From Rhizobiales bacterium 2SD (GTDB lineage: Bacteria > Pseudomonadota > Alphaproteobacteria > Rhizobiales > Beijerinckiaceae), in contig SCMY01000006.1 in NCBI GenBank assembly GCA_005502805.1, positions 62,001-126,000 of the forward strand: a stretch of 64,000 nucleotides of DNA. Reading direction: 5' to 3'. The position numbers were made by a program, and so were the translations under genes. A model generated the notes under the pieces. It was not told the DNA's origin. It did not search any database and was given only the letters and a program-made list of their open reading frames with translations. Shown in pieces: positions 49,799 to 58,561 of this stretch. Every line of letters begins with the position of its first letter. Positions within the stretch are counted from its first letter, which is position 1.

Positions 49799-50338
49799 TC
49801 AGCCCGCCTTCGCCTTCTTGGCGCGCTCGATCGCTTCGACGATCAGCTGCTTGGCCTTGGCGGCGTCGCCCCAGCCGGTGAACTTGACCCACTTGCCGGG
49901 TTCCAGATCCTTGTAGTGCTCGAAGAAGTGCTGGATCTGGTCGAGCGTGATCTGTGGCAGATCGGTGTAGTTCTTCACATTCTCGTAGCGCTTGGTCAGC
50001 TTGGGAACCGGCACGGCGATGATCTTCTCATCGCCACCCGCCTCGTCCTCCATCATCATCACGCCGATCGGGCGGACCGCGATATAGGAGCCCGGCACCA
50101 GCGGACGGGTGTTGGCGACGAGCACGTCGCAGGGATCGCCATCTTCCGACAGCGTGTGCGGAATGAAGCCATAGTTCCCGGGATAGCGCATCGGCGTATA
50201 GAGGAAGCGGTCGACGAACAGCGTGCCGGCTTCCTTGTCCATCTCATACTTGATCGGTTCGCCGCCGATGGCGACCTCGATCACGACGTTGACCTCTTCG
50301 GGGGGATTCTTGCCGATGGCGATGGCGTCGAGCCGCAT
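49799..50338 (-). CDS. ppa: inorganic pyrophosphatase (family I)
   Basis: 179 residues starting at [22 protein letters not shown]. The metal-binding signature [20 protein letters not shown] (three Asp) and the substrate block [34 protein letters not shown] are intact; [18 protein letters not shown] ends the protein. It hydrolyses PPi and so drives reactions such as the GalU step encoded next door, with which it is convergent. Confidence 0.97.
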   Translation of the reverse strand: MRLDAIAIGKNPPEEVNVVIEVAIGGEPIKYEMDKEAGTLFVDRFLYTPMRYPGNYGFIPHTLSEDGDPCDVLVANTRPLVPGSYIAVRPIGVMMMEDEAGGDEKIIAVPVPKLTKRYENVKNYTDLPQITLDQIQHFFEHYKDLEPGKWVKFTGWGDAAKAKQLIVEAIERAKKAKAG

Positions 50339-50480
50339 GTACCTGACCTGTCGATGACAAAACTTCTGCGGCCTTATGCGCGGTTGCGGCGCAAAGGCCA
50401 AGCCCGGCTTTTAGTCGGAGTTACCGATTTGCGCAGCAGCGCGCGCGCTGCTATCGGGCCGGCATGACAGGTGCGATCCC

Positions 50481-51203
50481 ATGCTGAACCGCTGGCGGCG
50501 GCCGGAAGACCGTTATGCCCGGCGTATGGCGCGGATCGCGCGCTGGGATCGTCCTTTGAGCGGCCGGCTCGATCGCGCGCGCGCCTGGACCAACATGCTG
50601 CTGGCCGATCACGGCATCTTCCGGCTGGCTTATCTCAACGCGCATCGCGTCACGCCGCAGCTCTGGCGCGCCGCCCAGCCGGCGCCGACGGATATCGCCT
50701 GGTTCGCCCGCCAGGGCGTGAAGACGATCGTCAATCTGCGCGGCGGTCGCGAGCACGGCGCCTGGCCGCTGCAGAAGGAAGCCTGCGAGCGCCATGGCAT
50801 CGCGCTGGTCGAATTCGTGCTGCGTTCGCGCGGTGCGCCCGACCGTGACACCATCCTGGCTTCGCCGGCCTTTTTCGCCGGGCTCAGGACGCCCGCCCTG
50901 GTGCATTGCAAGTCCGGGGCCGATCGGGCTGGCTTCTTCGCCGCGCTGTACCTGCTTGTCCATGAGAAGCGCCCACTCGCCGAGGCGATGGCCGAACTCT
51001 CGTTGCGCTACGGCCATTTCCGCTTCGCCAAGACCGGCATCCTCGACGCATTCTTCGATGCCTACGCCCGTGAGGGCGCCAGCAAGGGTATGCCGTTCCT
51101 CGATTGGGTCGCGACGGAGTACGATCCCGAGCGGCTCGAGCGCGAATTCAAGCCCGGCTTCTTCTCCTCGCTGCTCGCCGACCGGCTGATCCGGCGCGAG
51201 TAG
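50481..51203 (+). CDS. dual-specificity/tyrosine-type phosphatase-like protein
   Basis: 240 residues. The phosphatase P-loop HCKSGADRAGF has Cys143 and Arg149 (C-x5-R). Before it come LWRAAQPAPTDIAWFARQGVKTIVNLRGGRE, a typical start for bacterial DSP-like proteins, and after it LSLRYGHFRFAKTGILDAFFDAYA. The N-terminal 45 residues are very basic (RRPEDRYARRMARIARWDRP), maybe for membrane or phosphate-rich contacts. Substrate may be a phosphoprotein, phosphoinositide or sugar phosphate. It faces the flippase gene with 5 bases between stops. Confidence 0.88.
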   Translation: MLNRWRRPEDRYARRMARIARWDRPLSGRLDRARAWTNMLLADHGIFRLAYLNAHRVTPQLWRAAQPAPTDIAWFARQGVKTIVNLRGGREHGAWPLQKEACERHGIALVEFVLRSRGAPDRDTILASPAFFAGLRTPALVHCKSGADRAGFFAALYLLVHEKRPLAEAMAELSLRYGHFRFAKTGILDAFFDAYAREGASKGMPFLDWVATEYDPERLEREFKPGFFSSLLADRLIRRE

Positions 51204-51208
51204 CGACT

Positions 51209-52675
51209 CTAGTTCGCGTCGGCGATCTGCTGCGCGCCGATCGCGGTCCAGGTCAGGCGCAGATGCAACAGCAAGCGCGCCAGCGAGACCAGCCCGATGA
51301 CGGCGAGCAAGGCCAGCGACAGGCTATCGAAGCTCCAGATGACGATCGCGGCGGCGGCCAGCGCCGCCGCATTGGCGGCCATCTGGCTGTGCGGGCGCGA
51401 CGAGAACGCACCCATTTCCTGCAAGGGGCCAACCAGCGCGCCGCAGCCATAGAACAAGGCCATGATCGCCATCACCTCGCCGACGCCGCCCCATTTTGTG
51501 CCGTTCAAGAAGAACTCGTCGGTACCGACGGCGACCAGGGCAATGGCGGAGAAGATCACAGCCACGATCGCAACCATGCCCAAGGTGAGCAGACGGGCGC
51601 GTCCCTGCTGATCGCGGCCCTGATGCTTGCGCAGATCGCTCATCACCAGCGGCGTTATGACCGCGCCGAACATCTGCGCCGGCATGTCCAGCAACCGTGT
51701 GGCCAGTGCCACATGCGCGGCGAGCACCGGATTGCTGGACATCGGCAGCGCCAGCAGCGGCGCGGCCGAGAAACTGAAGGATAGCAGCGCCGACGGCAGA
51801 AGATAGGTCGGCGAGCTCCGCCACTGCCAGCCGGCTTCGAGCAGCTCGGTGCGTGACCAGCGGGATGGATGCATCAATCGCAAGAGGGAACCGCGACGTC
51901 GCCAGGCGAGGTAGCCGGCGGCGACGGCATGGCCGAACGCATCCGCCGCGAACAATGCCAATGCGGTCGGCCCGAGCGGCCAGATCAACAGGATCATCAT
52001 CGCCGGCTGGACCAGGGCCTGAACAATGTTGCTGTTGCCGATCGTGGAGAAGTCGCCTTCCGCCGTCGCCTCCGCCAGGAGCAGCCGGATCGCGGCGCGG
52101 CTCGCAAGCGAGATCAGGAAGAGCGCACCGAACCCGCGCAGGACCCAGCCCTGTGATGCCGCAAACAGGATCAGGATCGCCATGCCGCTGAGGAACACAG
52201 CTCCGGCGGCGACCGCCAGCCGAAACGCCCGGCCGAGCTGAAACCGGTCGCTGTGCTGGAAGAAAACAGCCTCGAAGCGTAGCAGAACGGCGATTGAGAC
52301 AACGTTCGCCAGCGCCGCGAAGATCGCAAAGTCGGCGAAAACCTTGGGAGGGCAGAGAGCTGCCGCCAGCAACAGACCCCATACGGAGAGCAGGCGGGCT
52401 TGCACGAAGCGCAGGGCCAGCATCGCTCCGTCGCGAAAGCCGGCGCTCTTGGTGAGCGATGTCAGCGCCGCCTTGTGGCCCGCAGCGGCGGCCGCCGTGC
52501 CGATCAGTTCCTTAGCCAGGCTGGCCCGCGTCAGGGCAAGCTGCGCCGCCATCTCAGCGTCCTCGACCGGGAGCTCGGGCATGACGCTCACGTCGGCCGG
52601 CCGGCCATCGTGGTCGCCTGTCGAAGCTTGCGGGCGATCAATGGGATCGATCACGTCGCTTCGCTCCGCGGGCAT
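51209..52675 (-). CDS. polysaccharide flippase-like membrane protein
   Basis: 488 residues. About 90 polar N-terminal residues precede twelve or so hydrophobic helices (ARLLSVWGLLLAAALCPPKVFADFAIFAALANVVSIAVLLRFEAVFF and onward). The pattern of F-A-x-x-A-A-L-A-N-V, L-R-F-E-x-x-F and RLLDMPAQMFGAVITPLVMSDLRKH is that of Wzx/MATE-like lipid-linked oligosaccharide exporters. No glycosyltransferase genes adjoin it, so its cargo is unknown. The long polar N-terminus is unusual for the family; a later start (MPELPVEDAEM, 31 codons in) is possible. Confidence 0.85.
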   Translation of the reverse strand: MPAERSDVIDPIDRPQASTGDHDGRPADVSVMPELPVEDAEMAAQLALTRASLAKELIGTAAAAAGHKAALTSLTKSAGFRDGAMLALRFVQARLLSVWGLLLAAALCPPKVFADFAIFAALANVVSIAVLLRFEAVFFQHSDRFQLGRAFRLAVAAGAVFLSGMAILILFAASQGWVLRGFGALFLISLASRAAIRLLLAEATAEGDFSTIGNSNIVQALVQPAMMILLIWPLGPTALALFAADAFGHAVAAGYLAWRRRGSLLRLMHPSRWSRTELLEAGWQWRSSPTYLLPSALLSFSFSAAPLLALPMSSNPVLAAHVALATRLLDMPAQMFGAVITPLVMSDLRKHQGRDQQGRARLLTLGMVAIVAVIFSAIALVAVGTDEFFLNGTKWGGVGEVMAIMALFYGCGALVGPLQEMGAFSSRPHSQMAANAAALAAAAIVIWSFDSLSLALLAVIGLVSLARLLLHLRLTWTAIGAQQIADAN

Positions 52676-52824
52676 AAGGCTGCGCCTCTATGGTTAACAC
52701 CTGGTAAATTCTCAGTCTTTCGGCAGCACTGAGAGCCGATCAATCGATACGCAATTGCCTATGGCGGAAACGTGGCGACAATTCTCATTTATCAGTGATC
52801 TGGCGTGAGTCCAGAACGCCCGTC

Positions 52825-52859
52825 AAAACAAAGCCCCCAACCGGCTGACGGCAGGGGGC
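52825..52859 (-). terminator. Rho-independent terminator after hutX
   Basis: On the minus strand GCCCCC and GGGGGC form the base of a hairpin (52833-52859) with an inner CCG/CGG pair, followed by TTTGTTTT. It lies 35 bases past the hutX stop and ends the leftward heme operon. Confidence 0.8.
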
Positions 52860-52893
52860 AATGCACAGGATTGATGCGATGCGGCAGGTTGAC

Positions 52894-53424
52894 TCAGGCG
52901 AAGTCACGCTGCAGCGCCTCGAAGCGCGCGACCTGATCGGGTAGCAGTTCGCGCGCCGCGTCGCGGCGGACGAAGACCTTGAACATCGCCTCGCCTGCGC
53001 CGTTGAAGAACTGCACAGAGCAGGAGCGGCGGCCGTGGAAGGCGCGGTCGACCAGATAGATCGCCTTGCAATTGCCGGCCTTGATGTGCCCGCCGATCGG
53101 GCTGTCGCCATGGATGTTGTAATAGCCATGGCCGAAGGAGCCGACCGGCAGCGTGCCTTCGCATTCGAGCACGATGTCGGGTGTGTGCACGATGAACAGC
53201 ACCGTGCCCCAGGTCGACAGCTCCTGCCAGAGCGCCTCGAAGCGTTCGGCCGCGATGAAACGGCGCTGCTCTTCCGGCGTGGCTTCGAGCACGGCGAGCG
53301 TCGAGACGCCGTGCTCGCGGGCGACCGCCTCGATCACCCCGTCCGGCTTTGCGGCGAGCGCCGCCCGGACTTTTTCCATGGCTTCGGCGGGGGCGGGCGG
53401 AACCAGTGTGTCAGCGAGCGACAT
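52894..53424 (-). CDS. hutX: cytosolic heme carrier HutX/HugX family protein
   Basis: 176 residues, no signal peptide. Family landmarks: AKPDGVIEAVAREHGVSTLAVLEATPEEQR in the N-terminal helical part, then the beta-rich core WGTVLFIVHTPDIVLECEGTLPVGSFGHGYYNIHGDSPIGGHIKAGNCKAIYLVDRAFHGRRSCSVQFFN (read as blocks) with several possible heme-ligand His. These proteins accept imported heme in the cytoplasm and pass it to the degrading enzyme. It lies 13 bases downstream of the heme-degrading monooxygenase gene. Confidence 0.93.
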   Translation of the reverse strand: MSLADTLVPPAPAEAMEKVRAALAAKPDGVIEAVAREHGVSTLAVLEATPEEQRRFIAAERFEALWQELSTWGTVLFIVHTPDIVLECEGTLPVGSFGHGYYNIHGDSPIGGHIKAGNCKAIYLVDRAFHGRRSCSVQFFNGAGEAMFKVFVRRDAARELLPDQVARFEALQRDFA

Positions 53425-53437
53425 CGTGATCAGCCCC

Positions 53438-53785
53438 TCACTCGGCCGCCTGGCGCGGCAGATGCGGGTTGTGCTCGGTCAGGATCGTCTCGAAGCCCTC
53501 GAACTCGGGATGCCCGAGATAGAGGGGCTTCGGCCGCGGCTGGCCGGCATTGCGATGCGACTCGCGGAACTGGTCCGACTTGGTCCAGGCGGTGAAGTCA
53601 TCCTTCGAGGCCCAGGTGGTGTGCGAGGAATAGAGGGTGTGGTCCTCTTTCTCCGGTCCCTTGAGCAGGTGGAAGGCGATGAAACCCTTCATCTCGTCGA
53701 GGCGGGTCTTGCGCGAGGACCAGACCGTCTCGAAGGCCTCCTCCTCTCCCTTGACGACCTTGAAGCGGTTCATGGCGATGAACAT
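53438..53785 (-). CDS. hmuQ: IsdG/HmuQ-like heme-degrading monooxygenase
   Basis: 115 residues from MFIAMNRFKVVKGEEEAFETVW; the longer frame has no support. The ferredoxin-like antibiotic-biosynthesis-monooxygenase fold with MKGFIAFHLLKGPEKEDHTLYSSHTTWASKDDFTAWTKSDQFRESH (heme-contact Asn/His/Trp positions) places it with HmuQ/HmuD and BhuQ proteins of rhizobia and Brucella. It opens heme to release iron. It is divergent from hmuTUV, with an ICE-like iron box between them. Confidence 0.92.
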   Translation of the reverse strand: MFIAMNRFKVVKGEEEAFETVWSSRKTRLDEMKGFIAFHLLKGPEKEDHTLYSSHTTWASKDDFTAWTKSDQFRESHRNAGQPRPKPLYLGHPEFEGFETILTEHNPHLPRQAAE

Positions 53786-53896
53786 CGAAAAATCCTCGGC
53801 GGTTCCGGAAAAGGTGAAGGTCCGGCGGCTTGCGCCACTCTTGACCCTCATTAGTAAAGCCGAATATCACCGTCAACAACGGCTCGATGATCATTG

Positions 53897-53913
53897 TTTT
53901 GAATGATTATAAA
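53897..53913. promoter_or_regulatory. ICE/Irr-like iron-control box
   Basis: TTTTGAATGATTATAAA matches the iron control element TTTAGAAT-N-ATTCTAAA of rhizobia at all but two symmetrically placed positions. It is in the divergent region between hmuQ and hmuT. TGA/TCA pairs nearby (from 53888) could also serve RirA or Fur. The regulator is inferred. Confidence 0.6.
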
Positions 53914-53993
53914 TAGGGCCAATACTTTGGAATGACTGTAGAGTGGCAGGCGACCGCGACAGGGCCGCTTGCTGCGCTGCGGCGAGCCCCGAG

Positions 53994-54971
53994 ATGCTCA
54001 TGCACGACCTGTCATCGTCTGCGCCGAACCCGCTCGCCGGGCTGAAGGCGAAACGCCTTGGCCGCGAGCTTGCCGCAGCCCTCGGCCTCAGTGCGCTGGC
54101 CGCCCTCGGCTTCGCGGGCGATCTTCGCCCGGGCGGCTTCATCGCCACCGCCCACGCCCAAAGCGCCGAGCGCATCGTTGCGGCCGGCGGCGTCGTCACT
54201 GAAGTGCTCTATGCGCTCGGCCAGCAGGACAAGGTCGTCGGCGTCGATACCACCAGCCAGTGGCCGCCGGAGGCGCTGAAGGACAAGAAGAGTGTCGGCT
54301 ATGTCCGGGCGCTCTCGGCCGAGGGTGTGCTTTCGCTCAAGCCCTCGCAGGTCATCGCGGTCGAAGGCGCCGGCCCGCCCGATGCGCTCGCGTTGCTCAA
54401 GGAGTCGGGCACGCCGATCACGATGATCCCGGAGGCGCTGTCGCCGGAGGCCGTCGTCAGCAAGATCGTGGCGATCGGCAAGGCTGCGGGCGTTGCCGAG
54501 CCCGCGCAGCAGCTCGCTGCGAGCGTCAAGACCCGTTTCGACGAACTGGACAAGCTGCGCACCGGCCTGTCCCGGCAGAAGCGCGTCCTGTTCGTACTCT
54601 CGCTGCAGAACGGGCGCACCATGGTCGGCGGCCGCAATACGACGGCTGACGCGATCATCGCGCTCGCTGGCGGGGTCAACGCGGCCAGTGCGGTTGAGGG
54701 CTTCAAGCCGATGACCGACGAGGCGATCATCACCGCCGGCCCGGACGTGGTGCTCATGATGCGCCATTCCAGCGCTCACAATGCCGGACCTGACGAGCTC
54801 TTCGCCATGCCGGCCTTCTCGCAGACGCCGGCCGCCAAGCAGAAGTCGCTGATCCGCATGGATGGGCTTTATCTGCTCGGTTTCGGTCCGCGGACCCCGA
54901 ACGCGGCGCGCGACCTGATGGCCGAGCTTTATCCCGAGGCCAAGATCGCCCAGCTTTCCGCCGCCAAATGA
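53994..54971 (+). CDS. hmuT: heme ABC transporter substrate-binding protein
   Basis: 325 residues from the ATG at 53994 (MLMHDLSSSAPNPLAG); a GTG 17 codons upstream is also open. No strong ribosome site precedes either. A signal region ends near GFIATAHAQS. Mature landmarks are ERIVAAGGVVTEVLYALGQQDKVVGVDTTSQWP, VGYVRALSAEGVLSLKPSQVIA and RTPNAARDLMAELYPEA, as in HmuT/BhuT. It binds heme in the periplasm for hmuUV. Its stop overlaps hmuU by 4 bases. Confidence 0.92.
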   Translation: MLMHDLSSSAPNPLAGLKAKRLGRELAAALGLSALAALGFAGDLRPGGFIATAHAQSAERIVAAGGVVTEVLYALGQQDKVVGVDTTSQWPPEALKDKKSVGYVRALSAEGVLSLKPSQVIAVEGAGPPDALALLKESGTPITMIPEALSPEAVVSKIVAIGKAAGVAEPAQQLAASVKTRFDELDKLRTGLSRQKRVLFVLSLQNGRTMVGGRNTTADAIIALAGGVNAASAVEGFKPMTDEAIITAGPDVVLMMRHSSAHNAGPDELFAMPAFSQTPAAKQKSLIRMDGLYLLGFGPRTPNAARDLMAELYPEAKIAQLSAAK

Positions 54972-56080
54972 CGCTTGCCGTGAAGCAGACCCCGAGTGCG
55001 AGCGCTGCTGCGCTGGCCGTGCTCACGGCTGGCCATCGGCGCAAGGGCGTCATCGCGATCGCGACTCTGGTCGCCATCTGCCTGCTGCTGATGCTGCTTT
55101 CGCTCGGGGCGGGCGCCTTTGCAATTGCGCCCGGCCGCGTCGCCGACATCCTGCTGGCGAAGCTGGGCTTCGGCTCCGCCGATCTGCTCGGCAGCCGTGA
55201 GGCGCTGGTCGTGCTCAATATCCGCATGCCGCGCCTGCTGCTCGGCGCGCTGGTCGGGGCGGCGCTCGCCATTTCCGGCGCGCTGATGCAGGGCCTGTTC
55301 CGTAACCCGCTCGCCGATCCCGGCCTGGTCGGCGTCTCCGCGGGGGCGGGCCTTGCCGCCGCCGCCACTATCGTGCTCGGCGACCGCCTCCTCTCAGGCT
55401 TCGCGATGAAGCTGCCTTTCGCGGTCCTGCCTTTCGGCGCCTTCTTCGGTGGCCTCGTCTCGACGCTGGCGCTCTATCTGATTGCGACCCGCCAGGGCCG
55501 CACCTCGGTCGCGACCATGCTGCTCGCCGGCGTCGCGCTCGGTGCGCTCGCAGGCTCGCTCACCGGCCTGCTCGCCTTCATCTCCGATGACAGGCAGTTG
55601 CGCGACCTAACCTTCTGGTCGCTCGGCAGCCTCGGCGGCGCGAGCTGGACCAAGCTCTCGGTCGTGGCGCCGATCGTGCTGCCGTTGCTCTTCGCCGTGC
55701 CGCTGCTGGCGCGCGGCCTCAATGCACTGATGCTGGGCGAGGCTGAGGCCTATCACCTCGGCATCCCCGTCCAGCGCATCAAGGCGCTGTCCATCTTGCT
55801 GGTTGCGCTCGCCGTCGGCGCCAGTGTCGCTGCGGCCGGCGTGATCGGCTTCGTCGGCATCGTCGTGCCGCATCTGATCCGGCTCTCGATCGGCCCCGAC
55901 CATCGCCTGCTGTTGCCGCTTTCGGCAATCGGTGGCGCGGCCCTCCTGGTCGGCGCCGACATCATCGCCCGCCTCGTCGTCGTGCCGGCTGAGCTGCCGA
56001 TCGGTATCGTCACCGCCTTTGTCGGCGCCCCCTTCTTCCTCTGGCTGCTGCTGCGCCGCGGCCGGATCGCGGAGCTCTGA
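54968..56080 (+). CDS. hmuU: heme ABC transporter permease
   Basis: 370 residues of the FecCD/BtuC permease family with about ten helices. Landmarks: RMPRLLLGALVGAALAISGALMQGLFRNPLADPGLVGVSAGAGLAAA, LTGLLAFISDDRQLRDLTFWSLGSLGGASW, AGVIGFVGIVVPHLIRLSIGPDHRLLLPLSAIGGAALLVGADIIAR and VPAELPIGIVTAFVGAPFFLWLL. The start overlaps the hmuT stop (ATGA). It forms the channel of the heme importer. Confidence 0.94.
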   Translation: MTLAVKQTPSASAAALAVLTAGHRRKGVIAIATLVAICLLLMLLSLGAGAFAIAPGRVADILLAKLGFGSADLLGSREALVVLNIRMPRLLLGALVGAALAISGALMQGLFRNPLADPGLVGVSAGAGLAAAATIVLGDRLLSGFAMKLPFAVLPFGAFFGGLVSTLALYLIATRQGRTSVATMLLAGVALGALAGSLTGLLAFISDDRQLRDLTFWSLGSLGGASWTKLSVVAPIVLPLLFAVPLLARGLNALMLGEAEAYHLGIPVQRIKALSILLVALAVGASVAAAGVIGFVGIVVPHLIRLSIGPDHRLLLPLSAIGGAALLVGADIIARLVVVPAELPIGIVTAFVGAPFFLWLLLRRGRIAEL

Positions 56081-56083
56081 CGC

Positions 56084-56932
56084 ATGGCTGCGATCCTCGA
56101 AGCGGACGATCTTTCCTTCTCCGTGCGCGGCAGCACTCTGGTGCGACGCGCTTCGCTCGCGCTGGAAGAGGGCGCCACGACGATCGTCGTCGGACCCAAC
56201 GGCGCCGGCAAGTCGACCCTGCTCAAGCTGCTGACCGGCGAGCTTTCGCCCTTGCAAGGCGCGGTCCGCATGGATGGCGCTGCGCTACCGCAAATTCCGG
56301 CCTGGGAGCTCGCCTGCCGGCGCGCCGTGATGGTGCAGAACCAGCGCCTCGCCTTCCCCTTCAGTGTCTACGAGGTCGCGCGCCTCGGCCTGGAAGGCGT
56401 CGGCCGGGCGCAATCGCGTGCCCGCAAGGGCGAGATCATCGCCCAGGCGCTGGAGACAGCCGGCGTCATCGGTCTCGCCGGCAGGCAGTACCAGACGCTG
56501 TCGGGCGGCGAGCAGCAGCGCGTCCAGTTCGCTCGGGCGCTCTGCCAGTTGGAGGCCGGCCGCAGCGTCGCGCAGCGCCAGATCCTCTTCCTGGACGAGC
56601 CGATCGCCAGCCTCGACCTCTGCCACCAGCTCTCGCTGCTCGACGCCGCCCGCAGCATCGCGGCGCAAGGCGCGGCGGTGCTGGTCGTGCTGCATGATCT
56701 CAACCTCGCCGTGACCTATGCCGACCGGCTGGTGGTGATGCATGAGGGCGCGATCGTCGCCCAGGGCGAGCCGTCTGCCATCCTCGACGACAACCTGCTG
56801 CGCGGCGTCTTCCGCGTCTCGCTTTCCTTCAGCCGCCTGCCGCCGGCCGGCCAGCCCTTCCTGCTGCCGCAGCAGCACCTGACGCCTATCCAGCCGGGTG
56901 GCGTCGTGCCCTTGCGCGCCGCAAGCGCGTAG
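56084..56932 (+). CDS. hmuV: heme ABC transporter ATP-binding protein
   Basis: 282 residues. Walker A VVGPNGAGKSTLLKLLTG, signature LSGGEQQRVQFARALCQLE, Walker B ILFLDEPIASLDLCHQLSLL and switch VLVVLHDLNLAVTYADRLVVMHEG. The E-A-G-R-S insertion between signature and Walker B is typical of HmuV. It begins 3 bases after hmuU, so the three genes form one operon under the divergent iron box. A TonB-dependent heme receptor is not in this window. Confidence 0.95.
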   Translation: MAAILEADDLSFSVRGSTLVRRASLALEEGATTIVVGPNGAGKSTLLKLLTGELSPLQGAVRMDGAALPQIPAWELACRRAVMVQNQRLAFPFSVYEVARLGLEGVGRAQSRARKGEIIAQALETAGVIGLAGRQYQTLSGGEQQRVQFARALCQLEAGRSVAQRQILFLDEPIASLDLCHQLSLLDAARSIAAQGAAVLVVLHDLNLAVTYADRLVVMHEGAIVAQGEPSAILDDNLLRGVFRVSLSFSRLPPAGQPFLLPQQHLTPIQPGGVVPLRAASA

Positions 56933-56944
56933 AGGGAAACGGCC

Positions 56945-56976
56945 GCGACAACTTTGCGGTTGTGCGCTGCGACAAC
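56945..56976. promoter_or_regulatory. triple GCGACAAC repeat upstream of serA
   Basis: GCGACAAC occurs at 56945-56952 and 56969-56976 as direct copies 24 bp apart, with an inverted GTTGT core (56959-56963) between them. The cluster lies 77-108 bp before the serA ATG, a good position for operators. No known regulator consensus was recognised. Confidence 0.35.
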
Positions 56977-57052
56977 AGGTCTATAGCGGGCGCTCCGGCG
57001 CCTTCCGCCCGACCAGGCGAACAGGCGCATCGCTGGACCACCCGAGCGCGCC

Positions 57053-58309
57053 ATGAACCTCCCCACCGACCGGCTTTCCTTCCCGAAGGACCGCCTCCGC
57101 GTCCTCCTGCTCGAGGGGATCAACGATTCCGCCGTCGCCGCCTTGCAGCAGGCCGGCTACACCAATCTGACCCGCCTGCCGAAGGCGCTCGACGAGGCCC
57201 AGCTCGTCGAAGCCATCGAGAAGACGCATATCCTCGGCATCCGCTCGCGCACCCAGCTGACCGAGCCGGTCTTCGCCGCCGCCAAGCGCCTCTTCGCCGT
57301 CGGCTGCTTCTCGGTCGGCACCAACCAGGTCGATCTCGACGCCGCCCGCCTGCGCGGCATCCCGGTCTTCAACGCGCCCTTCTCGAACACCCGCAGCGTC
57401 GCGGAACTGACCATCGGCGAGATCGTCATGCTGCTGCGCCGGATTCCCGACCGCTCGCGCTCGGCGCATGAGGGCGGTTGGGACAAGTCGGCCAACGGCT
57501 CTTTCGAGGTGCGCGGCAAGGTCCTCGGCATCGTCGGCTACGGCAATATCGGCAGCCAGCTCTCCAACATCGCCGAGGCGATGGGCATGCGCGTGATCTA
57601 TTACGATCACACCGACCGCCTGCGCCACGGCAACACCGAGCCGGTCGAGAGCCTGAAGACCCTGCTCGCCAGCAGCGATGTCGTCTCGCTGCACGTGCCG
57701 GAGACCCCCGCCACGCACAACATGATCGGCAAGGCCGAGATCGCGGCGATGAAAAAGGGCGCCTATCTCATCAACAATTCGCGCGGCACGGTGGTCGATC
57801 TCGACGCCCTCGCCGAGGCGCTGCGCAGCGGCGCTCTCGCCGGCGCCGCCGTCGACGTCTTCCCGAAGGAGCCGGCCTCGAACAGCGAGCGCTTCGTCAC
57901 CCCCATCCAGGGCCTGCCCAACGTCATCCTGACCCCGCATATCGGCGGCTCGACCGAGGAAGCGCAGGAGCGCATCGGCGCCGAGGTGGCGCGCAAGCTG
58001 GTCGACTATTCCGATGTCGGCTCGACCGTCGGTGCGGTCAATTTCCCGCAGGTGCAGTTGCCGGCGCGCCCGGCCGGCACCCGCTTCATCCAGGTCCAGC
58101 GCAATGCGCCGGGCATGCTGCGCCGCCTCAATGACGTCTTCGCCAGCCGCAACATCAACATCGCCGCCCAGAATTTCCAGACCGACGGCGAGATCGGCTA
58201 TGTCGTGATGGAAGCCGATCCGGTCGGCGAGGTCGCGCGCGAGATCATCGAGGAGATCCGGGCGCTGGACGGCACGATCCGGGCGCGGCTGCTCTACGAG
58301 CGCGGCTGA
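57053..58309 (+). CDS. serA: D-3-phosphoglycerate dehydrogenase (ACT-domain type)
   Basis: 418 residues, first step of serine synthesis. Rossmann motif GIVGYGNIGSQLS, substrate and catalytic motifs IRSRTQL, NNSRGTVVDLDALAEAL, and the Glu/His pair ending in LTPHIGGSTEEAQERIG. The C-terminal 80 residues (GTRFIQVQRNAPGMLRRLNDVFASRNINIAAQNFQTDGEIGYVVMEAD, in blocks) are an ACT domain that normally gives feedback inhibition by serine, as in E. coli SerA (410 residues). serC and serB are not nearby. Confidence 0.95.
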   Translation: MNLPTDRLSFPKDRLRVLLLEGINDSAVAALQQAGYTNLTRLPKALDEAQLVEAIEKTHILGIRSRTQLTEPVFAAAKRLFAVGCFSVGTNQVDLDAARLRGIPVFNAPFSNTRSVAELTIGEIVMLLRRIPDRSRSAHEGGWDKSANGSFEVRGKVLGIVGYGNIGSQLSNIAEAMGMRVIYYDHTDRLRHGNTEPVESLKTLLASSDVVSLHVPETPATHNMIGKAEIAAMKKGAYLINNSRGTVVDLDALAEALRSGALAGAAVDVFPKEPASNSERFVTPIQGLPNVILTPHIGGSTEEAQERIGAEVARKLVDYSDVGSTVGAVNFPQVQLPARPAGTRFIQVQRNAPGMLRRLNDVFASRNINIAAQNFQTDGEIGYVVMEADPVGEVAREIIEEIRALDGTIRARLLYERG

Positions 58310-58337
58310 GCCTGCTTCCCACCACCCATCTCCAGCT

Positions 58338-58434
58338 CGTCATGCTCGCCCTTGTGGCGAGCATCCACGCCTTGAACGCCGCCTTCGACCAGTGACGTGA
58401 AGACATGGATGGTCGGGACAAGTCCGACCAGGAC
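58338..58434. repeat. palindromic intergenic element, copy C
   Basis: Left hairpin ATGCTCGCC-CTTGT-GGCGAGCAT (58342-58364) is identical to copy B, and ATGGTCGGGACAAG near 58409 matches its right hairpin, but the far arm has drifted (TCCGACCAGGACG). It lies between serA and the glutathione transferase gene. Confidence 0.82.
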
Positions 58435-58561
58435 GGGAAGCCTGGTACGGAGCGTTTCGCTGTAGTCTGTGCTTTTTTGCATTGCATTGACGCCTTATAA
58501 CACATCGTGATGCGTCGCTGCACAAGTTATCTCATCGGCATCCAAACTTCGGAGCAAGCCG

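Noticed and set aside
52694-52708. CtrA-like site before the flippase gene
   Set aside because: TTAA-N7-TAAA misses one base of the second half-site and lies too close (19 bases) to the start codon to be called.
56933-57052. serC-type leader RNA upstream of serA
   Set aside because: That motif precedes serC-serA operons; serC is absent here and I could not fold a matching structure.
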